Shown here: one piece after another, positions 1 through 8,449 of the stretch
Layout of the letters: every line of letters starts with the position of its first letter
How positions within the stretch are numbered: position 1 is the first letter of the stretch
Source of the DNA: Promineifilum sp.
GTDB taxonomy: Bacteria; Chloroflexota; Anaerolineae; Promineifilales; Promineifilaceae
NCBI GenBank assembly: GCA_020634335.1
Contig: JACKBY010000009.1
Coordinates: 72,025 to 136,024, forward strand
Direction: 5' to 3'
DNA length: 64,000 nt
Position numbers and translations under genes: made by a program
Notes under the pieces: generated by a model
Database searches by the model: none
What the model was told of the DNA's origin: nothing
Seen by the model: the letters and a program-made list of their open reading frames with translations, nothing else

Positions 1-250
1 GCACCGCCCGGCGAGCATCATCGTTGAACTCCTCGGTGTCGAGCTTGCGTAACACGGCCCAATCATGGTTGCCCGACAGCGCCGGAGACGCCCCCACATC
101 GCGCAGGCGCTCGACGCATTCATTAGGGTTCGGCCCATAGCCGACCAGATCGCCCAAAAACCATAGACGATCCCATTGGCCGGCATCGGCCAACACTGCT
201 TCGAGGGCCACAAGATTGGCGTGAATATCGGAAAGGACGAGGGTACGCAT
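1..250 (-). CDS. Metallophosphoesterase (partial, C-terminus outside window)
   Basis: The first 83 residues of a calcineurin-like phosphoesterase of the YfcE/diadenosine-tetraphosphatase-like group. Reading from the ATG at 250, the metal-binding motifs appear in the family order: DIH near residue 8, GDLVGYGP near 33 and GNHD near 61. These bind a di-metal centre that hydrolyses phosphoesters. The second half, with the remaining His ligands, lies beyond the window start, so the substrate cannot be judged. It diverges from tsaE; the 125-nt space between them holds at least one promoter. Family assignment is firm. Confidence 0.85.
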   Translation of the reverse strand, partial: MRTLVLSDIHANLVALEAVLADAGQWDRLWFLGDLVGYGPNPNECVERLRDVGASPALSGNHDWAVLRKLDTEEFNDDARRAV

Positions 251-360
251 GGGGAGTTAATCAGTAGCGGATAGTTGGCAACGACCAGGGTCTTAGTGGA
301 CGATGAAATCTCTCTTCTCTGTCTCGAATCGTGGTAGGTGCGCATATCATACCATGAAAG

Positions 361-366
361 TATAAT
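361..366 (+). promoter_or_regulatory. -10 element for tsaE operon
   Basis: A perfect TATAAT ends 9 nt before the tsaE ATG at 376. Transcription would start about residue 373, leaving a leader of only a few bases, so tsaE may be translated from a leaderless or near-leaderless mRNA. No good -35 hexamer is visible at 16-18 nt, so the assignment rests on the -10 alone. Confidence 0.45.
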
Positions 367-375
367 AACCGGCGC

Positions 376-876
376 ATGGCAATTCTCGACGACCGCACGC
401 TGGACTTTGTCAGCACGAGCCTGCCCCAAACGGAGCGTCTGGGCATTCGCCTGGGCGAGCTTCTGGAGCCGCGCGACGTGGTTTGCCTGTCCGGCGAGCT
501 GGGGGCGGGCAAGACGGCGCTGGCGCGAGGCGTCGGCCGCGGCTGGGGGTCGCCGGTGCGCGTCACCAGCCCCACGTTCGTCCTCGTCAACGAATACCCC
601 CGGCCGAGCGACGGCTGCATTCTCTACCACATCGACGGCTATCGGCTGGAGCGCACGGCTGACATCGTCACCGTGGGGCTGGAGGACATCCTCGACGGCG
701 ACGCGCCGGTGCTTATCGAGTGGCCGGAGCACATTGTCGACCTCTTGCCGCCCGACCGCCTCTGGATCACCCTGACCTACGACAGCCCCACCCGACGCCG
801 GATGCGCCTCAGCGCCATGGGGCCGCGCTCGACAACGTTACTGACGGATTTTCGCAAAAACGCCTTTGGCGTCTGA
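376..876 (+). CDS. tsaE: tRNA threonylcarbamoyladenosine biosynthesis ATPase TsaE
   Basis: A 166-residue P-loop ATPase. Walker A GELGAGKT lies at residues 40-47, followed by the family motif SPTFVLVNEYP. TsaE works with TsaB and TsaD to place threonylcarbamoyl on A37 of ANN-decoding tRNAs; its ATPase activity resets the complex. The stop is 5 nt before tsaB, and tsaB is followed by rimI, the classic bacterial order, so the three genes form one transcription unit. Length fits the family. tsaD is not in the window. Confidence 0.95.
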   Translation: MAILDDRTLDFVSTSLPQTERLGIRLGELLEPRDVVCLSGELGAGKTALARGVGRGWGSPVRVTSPTFVLVNEYPRPSDGCILYHIDGYRLERTADIVTVGLEDILDGDAPVLIEWPEHIVDLLPPDRLWITLTYDSPTRRRMRLSAMGPRSTTLLTDFRKNAFGV

Positions 877-881
877 CACTC

Positions 882-1541
882 ATGATACTGGCAATAGACA
901 CGGCAACGGATTGGGTGGGGCTGGCCCTCCACGACGGCGGCACAGTGACAGCCGAGTTCGGCTGGCGCAGCCGGCGCACGCAAACGATTGAACTGGCCCC
1001 GGCGGTGGCCCAGCTATGGGCGCGCACCGGCGTGTCGGCCAACGATCTGAATGCCATCGCCGTCGCCAACGGCCCCGGTTCCTACACCGGCCTCCGCGTG
1101 GGCCTGGCCTTGGCCAAGGGCATCGCCCTGGGCCAGAAGCTGCCACTCATCGGCGTGCCGACGCTCGACGTTGTAGCCGCGGCCGTCCCGCGCCTGGAAA
1201 CCGACCTGGTGGCGCTGGCCCAGGCCGGGCGGTCGCGTCTGTGGGCCGGGCAGTATAGCTGGAACGGCAAGCACGGCTGGGAGTCGGTGGGCGACCCGAT
1301 GCTTACCCAATGGGACGACCTGCTCAGCCGCCTCCAGGTGCCGGTGGCCTTTGCCGGAGAGATCGACGCTGCGGCCGCCAAGCTTATCCGCCGCGTCAAC
1401 CGCTCGGCCCACATCGTCGGCCCGGCGGCGTCCGTGCGGCGCGCGGCCGTGCTGGCGGAGATCGGCTGGACGCGCTGGAAGAAGCAGCAGGTGACCGAGG
1501 CCGACGCCCTGGCCCCGTTCTATCTGCGCGAGCCGGGTTAG
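882..1541 (+). CDS. tsaB: tRNA threonylcarbamoyladenosine biosynthesis protein TsaB
   Basis: A 219-residue ASKHA-fold protein beginning MILAIDTATD, the usual TsaB N-terminus; a longer in-frame reading from 720 would overlap tsaE and is rejected. The motif NGPGSYTGLRVGLALAKGIA at residues 63-82 is diagnostic. TsaB is the scaffold partner of TsaD in t6A formation. It lies 5 nt after tsaE and 5 nt before rimI, implying translational coupling. Nothing unusual is seen. Confidence 0.94.
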   Translation: MILAIDTATDWVGLALHDGGTVTAEFGWRSRRTQTIELAPAVAQLWARTGVSANDLNAIAVANGPGSYTGLRVGLALAKGIALGQKLPLIGVPTLDVVAAAVPRLETDLVALAQAGRSRLWAGQYSWNGKHGWESVGDPMLTQWDDLLSRLQVPVAFAGEIDAAAAKLIRRVNRSAHIVGPAASVRRAAVLAEIGWTRWKKQQVTEADALAPFYLREPG

Positions 1542-1546
1542 TCCTA

Positions 1547-2077
1547 ATGTTGGCGACACCCGCACCCTATTCGTTGCGGCCCATGACCGTTGACGACATC
1601 CCGGCCGTACTGGAGATCGACCGGCTGTCATTTCCCTCGCCGGCCACCGCCCAACTGTACCTCAACGAATTGACCGACAATCGCCTGGCCCACTATCAGG
1701 TGCTGGCGCGACGCGAGCCGAGCGGCGAAACGCTCGCCGGCTACGCGGGCTTCTGGCTCATCGCCGATGAGGTCCACGTCAGCACCATCGCTGTGCATCC
1801 CGACGAGCGGAGGCGAGGCCGGGGGGAATGGCTCTTTCTCAACCTGCTGCTGGAGGCGTGCCGGCTGGACCCGCTACTGGTGACGCTGGAGGTGCGCACC
1901 AGCAACATGGCGGCTCAGGGGCTTTATCGCAAGTATCGTTTCCAGGAGGTCGGCCGGCGGCGGCGCTACTATCACGATACGGGCGAGGACGCGCTGCTGA
2001 TGACCGTTGATTTCGCCGAGCACCCGGACTACTGCGCCTGGCTGGCGGCGCGCGTCGCTGCGGATTTTGCCGTCTGA
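1547..2077 (+). CDS. rimI: GNAT N-acetyltransferase, RimI-like
   Basis: A 176-residue GNAT protein. The acetyl-CoA pyrophosphate-binding loop (RRRGRGE, residues 88-94) follows the beta-strand VHVSTIAVHP, and the NMAAQGLYRKYRF segment is typical of RimI, which acetylates the N-terminus of ribosomal protein S18. The assignment to RimI rather than a generic GNAT rests mostly on its position directly after tsaE-tsaB. The N-terminus is a few residues longer than usual; ATG at 1583 is an alternative start. Confidence 0.85.
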   Translation: MLATPAPYSLRPMTVDDIPAVLEIDRLSFPSPATAQLYLNELTDNRLAHYQVLARREPSGETLAGYAGFWLIADEVHVSTIAVHPDERRRGRGEWLFLNLLLEACRLDPLLVTLEVRTSNMAAQGLYRKYRFQEVGRRRRYYHDTGEDALLMTVDFAEHPDYCAWLAARVAADFAV

Positions 2078-2197
2078 GGCTGTATAAAACGGCAGATTAA
2101 GAATTGCCGACGGATGACAACGGATAATGCGGATGTATTCATTTCCTGATCATTCGTGTCCCTCGTTACACCCGTGGCCATTCCCTTTTTTTCAATT

Positions 2198-3235
2198 ATG
2201 AATAATCAACACGTCTTCATCACCGGCGGAGCCGGGTTCATCGGCTGCAACAGCGCCGACCACTTCTTGCGGCGCGGCCAGTCCGTCACCCTCTACGACA
2301 ACCTGACGCGCCAGGGCGGGCGCGCCAATCTGGCCTGGCTGCACGAACGCCACGGCGGCGAGCGGCTGCGCGTTGTCGAGGCCGACGTGCGCGACTATGA
2401 CACGTTGGCCGCGACCATGGCCCAGACCGCGCCCACGGTCGTGCTCCATCTGGCCGGCCAGGTGGCGGTCACCGCGTCGGTCGTCGACCCGCGCGAGGAT
2501 TTCGAGATCAACGCCCTGGGCACGTTCAACGTGCTGGAGGCCGTGCGCCGCCACGCCCCCGACGCGGCCCTGCTCTACGCCTCCACCAACAAGGTCTACG
2601 GGGGCATGGAGGACGTGGGCATCGTGCGCGCCGGGCAACGCTACGCCTATGCTGATTTCCCCCATGGCATCCCGGAAACGTTCCCGCTCGATTTCCACTC
2701 GCCCTACGGCTGCTCCAAGGGCGCGGGCGACCAGTACGTGCGCGATTACGCCCGCATCTACGGACTGCGAACCCTTGTCTGGCGGCAGTCGTGTATCTAT
2801 GGGCAACGTCAGTTCGGCGTCGAGGATCAGGGCTGGGTGGCCCACTTCGTCATTGCCACGGTGCTGGGACGGCCCATATCGATCTACGGCGACGGCATGC
2901 AGGTGCGCGACGTGCTCCACGTCGATGATCTCGTGGCCGCCTATCAGCTGGGCATCGACCGGATGGACGAGTTCCGCGGCGAGGTGTTCAACCTGGGCGG
3001 CGGGCCGCAGAACACGCTGGCCATCTGGACGGAGTTCGGGCCGTTGCTGGCCGATCTGGCCGGCCGGCCGGTGGCGGTCACCTACGGCCCGTGGCGGCCG
3101 GGTGACCAGCGCGTGTTCGTGGCCGACATTCACCGCGCGGCCGAACGGCTGGGCTGGCGGCCGCGCGTCTCGCCAGAGCAGGGAATTCGTCGGCTCTATG
3201 CGTGGGTGGCGGAGAATCCGGGTTTGTTCCAGTGA
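2198..3235 (+). CDS. NAD-dependent sugar-nucleotide epimerase, CDP-paratose 2-epimerase-like
   Basis: A 345-residue extended short-chain dehydrogenase. The NAD-binding GGAGFIG is at residues 10-16, the catalytic tyrosine/lysine pair is Y169-GCS-K173, and the DNLTRQGGRANLAWL segment after the first beta-alpha-beta unit is characteristic of the CDP-paratose/CDP-tyvelose 2-epimerase branch rather than of GalE. It would interconvert C2 configuration of a nucleotide-linked sugar for surface polysaccharide. No other sugar genes flank it, so the actual substrate is open. ATG at 2198 puts the Rossmann motif at the normal distance. Confidence 0.82.
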   Translation: MNNQHVFITGGAGFIGCNSADHFLRRGQSVTLYDNLTRQGGRANLAWLHERHGGERLRVVEADVRDYDTLAATMAQTAPTVVLHLAGQVAVTASVVDPREDFEINALGTFNVLEAVRRHAPDAALLYASTNKVYGGMEDVGIVRAGQRYAYADFPHGIPETFPLDFHSPYGCSKGAGDQYVRDYARIYGLRTLVWRQSCIYGQRQFGVEDQGWVAHFVIATVLGRPISIYGDGMQVRDVLHVDDLVAAYQLGIDRMDEFRGEVFNLGGGPQNTLAIWTEFGPLLADLAGRPVAVTYGPWRPGDQRVFVADIHRAAERLGWRPRVSPEQGIRRLYAWVAENPGLFQ

Positions 3236-3445
3236 CACGCAGCGATGTTTGGGCGGCCGTGGGCGCCATCGCCGCTGGGCGGCTGCGGCCGGTGAGACTT
3301 GCTTTCACCCGTGCGGCCGGTCTGTACGGCATGGATGCTGCTGGGGCAACGCCTGACCCGGCCCGGTGAATGACACGGCCTCTACCCCGTCTGGGCCGCC
3401 ATCGTCGAATTCGGGCGTCAACGTCGAAAAGTCTGTCAGAAGCCA

Positions 3446-3982
3446 TCACTCGATCTCGATCTTGGTGATGGCGTCGAAATCCAGAGCCTTGTCGCCGCCG
3501 AGGACGGCATGGAGAGCCAACTGGGCAAACTGGAAGAACGCTTGCAGATCGCCGATGCGGTCGAGGTAGTAGCGGGCCAGTTGCTGCTCGTCGGCCGAGA
3601 GGTCGCGTTCGGCGGCCTGGAGCTTTTCGATGCTCTCGCCCAATACCCCCAACGCCAACTGCACCTCGCGCTGCTCGCGGCTGCCCAACACGTTGCGGAT
3701 GACCTGCCACATGTCGGATTCGGCCTTGTAGAACTTGCGGCGCTCGCCGCGTACCCAGACTTCCTTGGCCATGCCCCAACGCTCCAGATCGCGCATGTTC
3801 ATGCTGACCGAGCCTTTGCTAATCTCCAGCGTGTCGCCCAGTTGGTCGAGGGAAAGCGGGGCGGGGCTGAGCAGCAACGTGCCGTAGAGGCGGCCCATGA
3901 CGTCGCTGAAGCCGAAAAATCGAGCCAGACGGCCAAGGCCGGAGACAGTGCTATCGTTAACCGCGGTCAATGTTTCGTGCAT
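3446..3982 (-). CDS. GbsR/MarR-family transcriptional regulator
   Basis: A 178-residue winged-helix protein of the GbsR branch of MarR. The HTH spans about residues 44-69 (LSLDQLGDTLEISKGSVSMN) and the wing residues 72-85 with a basic RGERRKF tip; the C-terminal half is a helical dimerisation region. Relatives sense osmolytes such as choline or glycine betaine, but no osmolyte gene is adjacent, so the ligand is unknown. An inverted repeat TTCAA-N6-TTGAA lies 12-27 nt upstream of the start and suggests autoregulation. Confidence 0.8.
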   Translation of the reverse strand: MHETLTAVNDSTVSGLGRLARFFGFSDVMGRLYGTLLLSPAPLSLDQLGDTLEISKGSVSMNMRDLERWGMAKEVWVRGERRKFYKAESDMWQVIRNVLGSREQREVQLALGVLGESIEKLQAAERDLSADEQQLARYYLDRIGDLQAFFQFAQLALHAVLGGDKALDFDAITKIEIE

Positions 3983-3993
3983 AATTCCCTGCG

Positions 3994-4009
3994 TTCAATA
4001 TGTTTTGAA
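3994..4009. promoter_or_regulatory. Candidate GbsR-type operator
   Basis: TTCAA, six spacer bases, TTGAA: a 16-bp inverted repeat immediately upstream of the GbsR/MarR gene. AT-rich TTCAA/TTGAA dyads are what GbsR/OpcR/CosR relatives bind. The role as an autoregulatory site is inferred from position. Confidence 0.4.
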
Positions 4010-4180
4010 TGGAGTGAGCATAGCAGAGGATGGCACGAAGGGCAAGGGGATCAGCTGGCAGTGGCAAAGGTTAGTGGTCGGGGGAAAGGGACCGATAGCA
4101 AGATAAGGGGGCGCGGGGCCTTTTGGGCGGGTTGCGTCCTGACGTTGATTTCCCGTGGCGGCCAGGGGGCCGGCCATCGC

Positions 4181-4945
4181 TTATTCTTCGTACCGGCGGT
4201 TATACCCCAGCGGCCCGTGTCCCGCGCCCAGCCGCCAGACCGCGCCGCGCCTGATGGCCGCGTGGGTGAAGGCCTGCGCCCGACGGGTGGCTTCCAAGAT
4301 GTCCTCACCCTCGGCGCGATAGGCGCAGATGGCGGCCGAGAGGGTATCGCCACTGCCGTGAGTGTTGGTCGTTTCCAGGCGCGGCTGGGGCAGCTCCACC
4401 CGTCCATCGCCGGCCCCATACACGTCGACGATCTCATCTTCGCGCGTCAGGCCCTTTAGCAATACGTTCTCCCCGCCGCCGGTCATCTCCAGCAACTGCG
4501 CCTCGGCCATGTTCGGCGTCACCAGATCGGCCAACGGAAAAAGCCACGCGCGATAGGCGGCGGCCACTTCAGGCGCGAACATGCTCTCCCCGCGGTGGTT
4601 GACCAGAATGGGATCGATGAGGATAAACGGCCGCGGCGACAGCCTGTTGCGCCAATACCGAAGCCGGTCGGCCACCGACTCGATAATGGCTACCCGCCCC
4701 AGGAAACCGGTCTTGATGGCTACCGCCCCATAGTCGGACAACACGGCATCGATCTGAGCGGCAATGAATTCCGGCGGCAGATAATGGACGGCGGCGACGC
4801 GGGCGCTGTTCTGGGCCGTGACGGCGCTAACGGCACTCATGCCATAGACGCCAAGCGCGGCCCAGGTCTTCAGGTCGGCCTGTAGGCCGGCCGCACCGCC
4901 GGAATCGGAGCCGGCAATGGTCAGCAGGGGAAAGGGCTGCTCCAT
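4181..4945 (-). CDS. thiD: Hydroxymethylpyrimidine/phosphomethylpyrimidine kinase
   Basis: A 254-residue ribokinase-fold kinase. The N-terminal substrate motif AGSDSGGAAGLQAD is at residues 11-24 and the catalytic GSGD at 197-200 (Asp200 is the base). ThiD phosphorylates HMP and then HMP-P to HMP-PP, the pyrimidine half of thiamine. No other thiamine gene and no TPP riboswitch motif are seen nearby, so it may serve salvage. Length and motifs are normal. Confidence 0.93.
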   Translation of the reverse strand: MEQPFPLLTIAGSDSGGAAGLQADLKTWAALGVYGMSAVSAVTAQNSARVAAVHYLPPEFIAAQIDAVLSDYGAVAIKTGFLGRVAIIESVADRLRYWRNRLSPRPFILIDPILVNHRGESMFAPEVAAAYRAWLFPLADLVTPNMAEAQLLEMTGGGENVLLKGLTREDEIVDVYGAGDGRVELPQPRLETTNTHGSGDTLSAAICAYRAEGEDILEATRRAQAFTHAAIRRGAVWRLGAGHGPLGYNRRYEE

Positions 4946-5000
4946 GGGAACACTAGAGTACCATGTCTCGCCAATTACGACCGCACCCGTCAGCCGGGCG

Positions 5001-5975
5001 TTACGGAGCTATCGTGATGACGACCTTGCCCCGTGCGTGCCCTGCTTCAACATACCGGAGCGCCTCGGCTGTCTCGCTCAGCGGATAGCACCGGTCGACG
5101 ACGGGCCTGACCCGGCCGGTCTCAATCAGGTCGTTCATCACCTCCAGATCGGCCTGATTGGGTTTGGCGCTGACGGTTGTGAACCGCTTGCCTCCGGAGC
5201 GAGATTTGATGGGGCCCCGCAGCAGGGCCTGAAATATTTGCGAGTTGGAGCCGCCGACCATGGCGTAGGTGCCGTTGGGCATCAGGACTCGCTCATAGTC
5301 GCCCAGCGACCGATCGCCGTTGACGGCCAGGATGAGATCATATTGCCGGCCGTTGCGGGTGAAGTCTTCCTTTGCATAGTCGATCACGTGGTCGGCCCCC
5401 AGCGACTGCGTCAGGTCGATCTTCGACGTAGAGCAAACGGCTGTCACCTCCGCGCCCAGCGCCTTGGCGATTTGCACGGCGAACGTGCCCACGCCGCCCG
5501 ACGCACCGTTGATCAGCACCTTGTGCCCCGGCTGAACGCTGCCCACATCACGCAGTCCCTGCAGAGCGGTAACAGCGGCCATCGGCACGGCTGCGGCCTG
5601 CTCAAAGGTCAAGGACGCCGGCTTCCGGGCGACATATTTTTCGGGAACGGCCACGTATTCGGCAAACCCGCCGTTGCCGCAGGCCGACAGATCGCCGTAG
5701 ATCTCGTCGCCCGGCTTAAACTGAGTCACATCCCGGCCGATTGCTACGATCTGCCCGGCCACGTCCGCGCCGAGCATCGGATTCCTGGGCCTGAAGAAGC
5801 CCATGCTCAGGCGTACCAGGAACGGATCAGCCCGCAGGAGATGCCAGTCATAGGCGTTGACGGACGCCGCGTGGATCCTGATCAGGACTTCATCGGCCGC
5901 GGGGGTGGGGGTCTCCAACTCCACGAGACGCAGTACGTCGGGTGAGCCATAGGTGGTATTGATGATCGCTTTCAT
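5001..5975 (-). CDS. Zinc-independent quinone oxidoreductase-like MDR protein
   Basis: A 324-residue medium-chain dehydrogenase/reductase without the zinc-ligand cysteines. The N-terminal GroES-like half begins MKAIINTTYGSPDVL; the nucleotide fold carries GASGGVGTFAVQIAKALGA. Such proteins reduce quinones or enones with NADPH. The start overlaps the stop of the upstream sulfurtransferase gene in an ATGA, so the two are translationally coupled. It is paralogous to the protein at 39649-40566. Exact substrate is not predictable. Confidence 0.82.
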   Translation of the reverse strand: MKAIINTTYGSPDVLRLVELETPTPAADEVLIRIHAASVNAYDWHLLRADPFLVRLSMGFFRPRNPMLGADVAGQIVAIGRDVTQFKPGDEIYGDLSACGNGGFAEYVAVPEKYVARKPASLTFEQAAAVPMAAVTALQGLRDVGSVQPGHKVLINGASGGVGTFAVQIAKALGAEVTAVCSTSKIDLTQSLGADHVIDYAKEDFTRNGRQYDLILAVNGDRSLGDYERVLMPNGTYAMVGGSNSQIFQALLRGPIKSRSGGKRFTTVSAKPNQADLEVMNDLIETGRVRPVVDRCYPLSETAEALRYVEAGHARGKVVITIAP

Positions 5976-6796
5976 GTGTTTTTGCTTTTTCCTTTGAGCG
6001 TGGGCAATCCTTCGCCCAACCATTCATTCATCGAGCCGTCGTAGACGGCAACATTCTTGTTGCCGGCCATCAGATGGGCCACGGCATTGACCGTAGCGGC
6101 GATGCCCCCGCCGCAATAGGTGATGATGCGCCGGTGCTGCGCCTCTTTCTCCAGGCGCGCGGCGAGCACGTCGTCGGGCCGAAACGATTCCATGTCCTGC
6201 ATCAGTTCCAGGGCGGATTGCAACGAAGACCCGGCGATACGGGCCTGTTCATACATCGCAATATTCAGGGTGTTGACGACGCAACTGTCGCTGTCCTCCA
6301 GAGCAGCCAGTACCTCTTCCTTACTGGCGAACACGCCCGACCGGAGATCGGCCTTAAAGGTCGTTGGCTCGTAGCGATGTTCGCCTTGCCCCACAGGACC
6401 GCCTGCCCTTCGCCAGGCGGTCAGGCCGCCGTTGAGGATGCGCACGTGGTCGTGGCCGGCATAGTGGAGTATCCACCAGGCGCGGGTGGCGCTGGGAAGG
6501 AAGTTGCCGTAGAGAACGACCTCCGATTCGGCACCAATGCCGATTTTGCCGATTTGATCGAAAAGGGCGGGTTCGGGCAATACAGTATAGCCATATTTGG
6601 CGGCCGGGTCCGAAAATACCTCATGGTCAAAAAAGGCCGCGTTGGGAATGCAGCCCCGCACATACTCCTCATAGGCCGTAGGGTCCGATTCCTGGCGGAA
6701 GAACATCATCGAGGCGTCGTAAATACGTAGATTGCCGTCATCCAGCTTGCTCATCAGTTGGTCGACTTCGATTAAGATATCGTCTCGGTTCATCAT
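5972..6796 (-). CDS. Sulfurtransferase, two rhodanese domains
   Basis: A 274-residue protein of the thiosulfate/3-mercaptopyruvate sulfurtransferase type, with an inactive N-terminal and an active C-terminal rhodanese domain. The active-site cysteine is C228 in YCGGGIAATV. The CGGGIA loop is neither the CRKGVT of rhodanese nor the CGSGVTA of mercaptopyruvate sulfurtransferase, being nearer the latter, so the donor is uncertain. It shares an ATGA with the downstream oxidoreductase, suggesting a common response, perhaps to sulfur or oxidative stress. Confidence 0.85.
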   Translation of the reverse strand: MMNRDDILIEVDQLMSKLDDGNLRIYDASMMFFRQESDPTAYEEYVRGCIPNAAFFDHEVFSDPAAKYGYTVLPEPALFDQIGKIGIGAESEVVLYGNFLPSATRAWWILHYAGHDHVRILNGGLTAWRRAGGPVGQGEHRYEPTTFKADLRSGVFASKEEVLAALEDSDSCVVNTLNIAMYEQARIAGSSLQSALELMQDMESFRPDDVLAARLEKEAQHRRIITYCGGGIAATVNAVAHLMAGNKNVAVYDGSMNEWLGEGLPTLKGKSKNT

Positions 6797-6811
6797 ATCA
6801 TTCCTTGTACA

Positions 6812-6849
6812 GCGAGTTTTTCAGTAGATAAAGGAGAAACTCGGTTTCC
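6812..6849. repeat. Degenerate palindromic repeat, family B
   Basis: CGAGTTTTTC and GAGAAACTCG form an imperfect hairpin, and the right half GGAGAAACTCGGTTTC matches the perfect palindrome at 22440-22473. It sits between two minus-strand genes. Confidence 0.5.
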
Positions 6850-6867
6850 AGGTGTCTCTAAGGACAG

Positions 6868-7857
6868 TTAACCTTCCGGTTGAGCCGATGCGTAAGCTCG
6901 GTCGTTGCCATGACGGCCCAAGATCATCTTGATGAGCCGGCCAAGGCCCTCAACCGCCGTGAAGAAGCCCAGGAAGACGGCCAGGATGACCGGCGCATTG
7001 TCGGCAAACGGCAAACTCATCAAGCCGGGTACCTTCTCGAACAGCAGGGCGACAAGCGGCAAGATGAAGAAGTAGTAGCCGGCCACCACCCCCACCATGT
7101 CCAGCGCCAGATCGGCCAGTGCCAGACCGGCGCTCCAGCGGCCGCGCCGCAATACGATGCCGTTGACCAGGATCAGGCCGACGGTGGACGCGATACCAAC
7201 CGCCAGCCACAGCGCCGGCACCGGCAGCACGTCAATCGGCTCGGTCAGGTTGAAACGCAGCGTTAACCCGCCCACGCGCAGAAAGTAGGTCAGGACGAGG
7301 GCCGTGAAAATGTTAAAGGCGATGCCCAGCGCCACCTCGCCGCGGTCTATCCCGGCCGAGTCCTCGACGCGCGGCAAATGCCGCGGATTGAACGGCCCAT
7401 CGATTTCCTCCAGTTTCTCGCCGGAGTGTTGCAGGATGGCGAATATGATCACCACGATGCCGCTGAAGACGAAGACGGCCTGCACCACGGTGAATACCGT
7501 CTCCAGAAAAAGACCGATCAGCGTGCCTGGCTCGGCCAGCAGAAAGGCCAGCAGGACGCGAATGATGACTACCAACGCCGGAAGCCACAGCCAGCCGCGT
7601 TGCAGAACGTGCACCATGATCGGATACAGCTCCGGGCCAATAAGGTACTGCTCCCCACCGTAGGAAGCAGCCATGCGGCGTGGGTCGCCCAGCTCGGTCA
7701 ACAGTTCGACGACGTCGTCCTCCGTGTAGGAAGCCTTGTAGCGGTCGTCCAATTGGTCGCGGATGAGCGAGCGCAGTTCGTTTTGAATTTCCTTGCGCTC
7801 GCTTTCGGGCAGGTAGCGTGCCACCTGGTGCACGTAGCGTTCCACTAAATCGTTCAT
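6868..7857 (-). CDS. HAAS-domain multispanning membrane protein
   Basis: A 329-residue protein. Residues 1-70 (NDLVERYVHQVARYLPESERKEIQNELRSLI) form the cytosolic HAAS/DUF1700-like helical domain, followed by roughly seven hydrophobic segments. HAAS proteins are nearly always encoded with a PadR regulator and are thought to sense membrane or antibiotic stress; the molecular activity is unknown. Its ATG overlaps the PadR stop in an ATGA, confirming the pair. The start at 7857 is chosen because of this overlap. Confidence 0.8.
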   Translation of the reverse strand: MNDLVERYVHQVARYLPESERKEIQNELRSLIRDQLDDRYKASYTEDDVVELLTELGDPRRMAASYGGEQYLIGPELYPIMVHVLQRGWLWLPALVVIIRVLLAFLLAEPGTLIGLFLETVFTVVQAVFVFSGIVVIIFAILQHSGEKLEEIDGPFNPRHLPRVEDSAGIDRGEVALGIAFNIFTALVLTYFLRVGGLTLRFNLTEPIDVLPVPALWLAVGIASTVGLILVNGIVLRRGRWSAGLALADLALDMVGVVAGYYFFILPLVALLFEKVPGLMSLPFADNAPVILAVFLGFFTAVEGLGRLIKMILGRHGNDRAYASAQPEG

Positions 7858-8201
7858 GATTTCTCTCCATCGGTCAGAAGGTCGCGCATCACGTCGACGG
7901 TCTCGAACCAGTCGGCCGACAGCGTGTCGAGCACCTTGCGTCCTTGTTTGTTGATTTGGTAATACTTGCGGGGTCGCGCTTCGCCGACTTCCCATTCGCT
8001 TTCCAGCAGACCTTGTTTCTCCAGCCGCCGCAGCAGGGGGTAGAGCGTGCCTTCCTCGATGTCCAGCCCACGCTCGGCCAGCTCCTGAATGAGGCTGTAG
8101 CCGTATTGCGGGACTGTCATGCGACTAAGGACAGCCAGCACCACAACCCCGCGCCGCAGCTCCAGACGTAGTTTACTGACATTGTCATCTATTTCAGTCA
8201 T
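7854..8201 (-). CDS. PadR-family transcriptional regulator
   Basis: A 115-residue PadR repressor. The winged helix runs from about residue 18 to 95, with the hallmark YGYSLIQEL, EGTLYPLLRRLEKQGLLES and RPRKYYQINKQGR segments. PadR proteins repress the membrane partner they are coupled to; here that is the HAAS protein. Upstream there is a strong promoter (TTGACA, 18 nt, TATACT) studded with four ACAGTAT/ATACTGT boxes, so autorepression is likely. Confidence 0.9.
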   Translation of the reverse strand: MTEIDDNVSKLRLELRRGVVVLAVLSRMTVPQYGYSLIQELAERGLDIEEGTLYPLLRRLEKQGLLESEWEVGEARPRKYYQINKQGRKVLDTLSADWFETVDVMRDLLTDGEKS

Positions 8202-8298
8202 ATACTGTGTGTCCTATGTTACTGTGCGATACATAGCAACAGTATACTATATGACGTACAGTATTGTCAAGAACTTAGTATAAATTGATAAACAGTAT
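8202..8298 (-). promoter_or_regulatory. padR promoter with ATACTGT operator boxes
   Basis: On the minus strand TTGACA (8265-8270) and TATACT are separated by 18 nt. ACAGTAT occurs on the plus strand at 8239-8245, 8258-8264 and 8292-8298, and in the opposite sense at 8202-8208. Two boxes flank the -10 and spacer, and the fourth is next to the start codon. This fits a PadR autorepression site; binding is inferred. Confidence 0.6.
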
Positions 8299-8365
8299 GG
8301 AAAGGAGGATCAGGTATACCGTTGATCGAGTCGTCGCCCTTCTTCATCAGCGGTGCAGGTAGAAA

Positions 8366-8403
8366 CCAAAAGGGCCGGGCCTCTCGCGAAGCCCGACCCC
8401 TTT
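8366..8403 (-). terminator. Intrinsic terminator of the multihaem cytochrome cluster
   Basis: On the minus strand a GC-rich stem (GGTCGGGC pairing with GCCCGGCC) is followed by TTTT, about 50 nt past the stop of the 10-haem gene. Confidence 0.7.
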
Positions 8404-8449
8404 CGGTCGCCAAGGATGCGGGCGAGCCGAAGCTCAGCCCGATCCACCA

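Noticed and set aside
2192..3238. 348-codon minus-strand frame opposite the epimerase
   Set aside because: Composition is the antisense of a Rossmann enzyme whose own motifs are complete.
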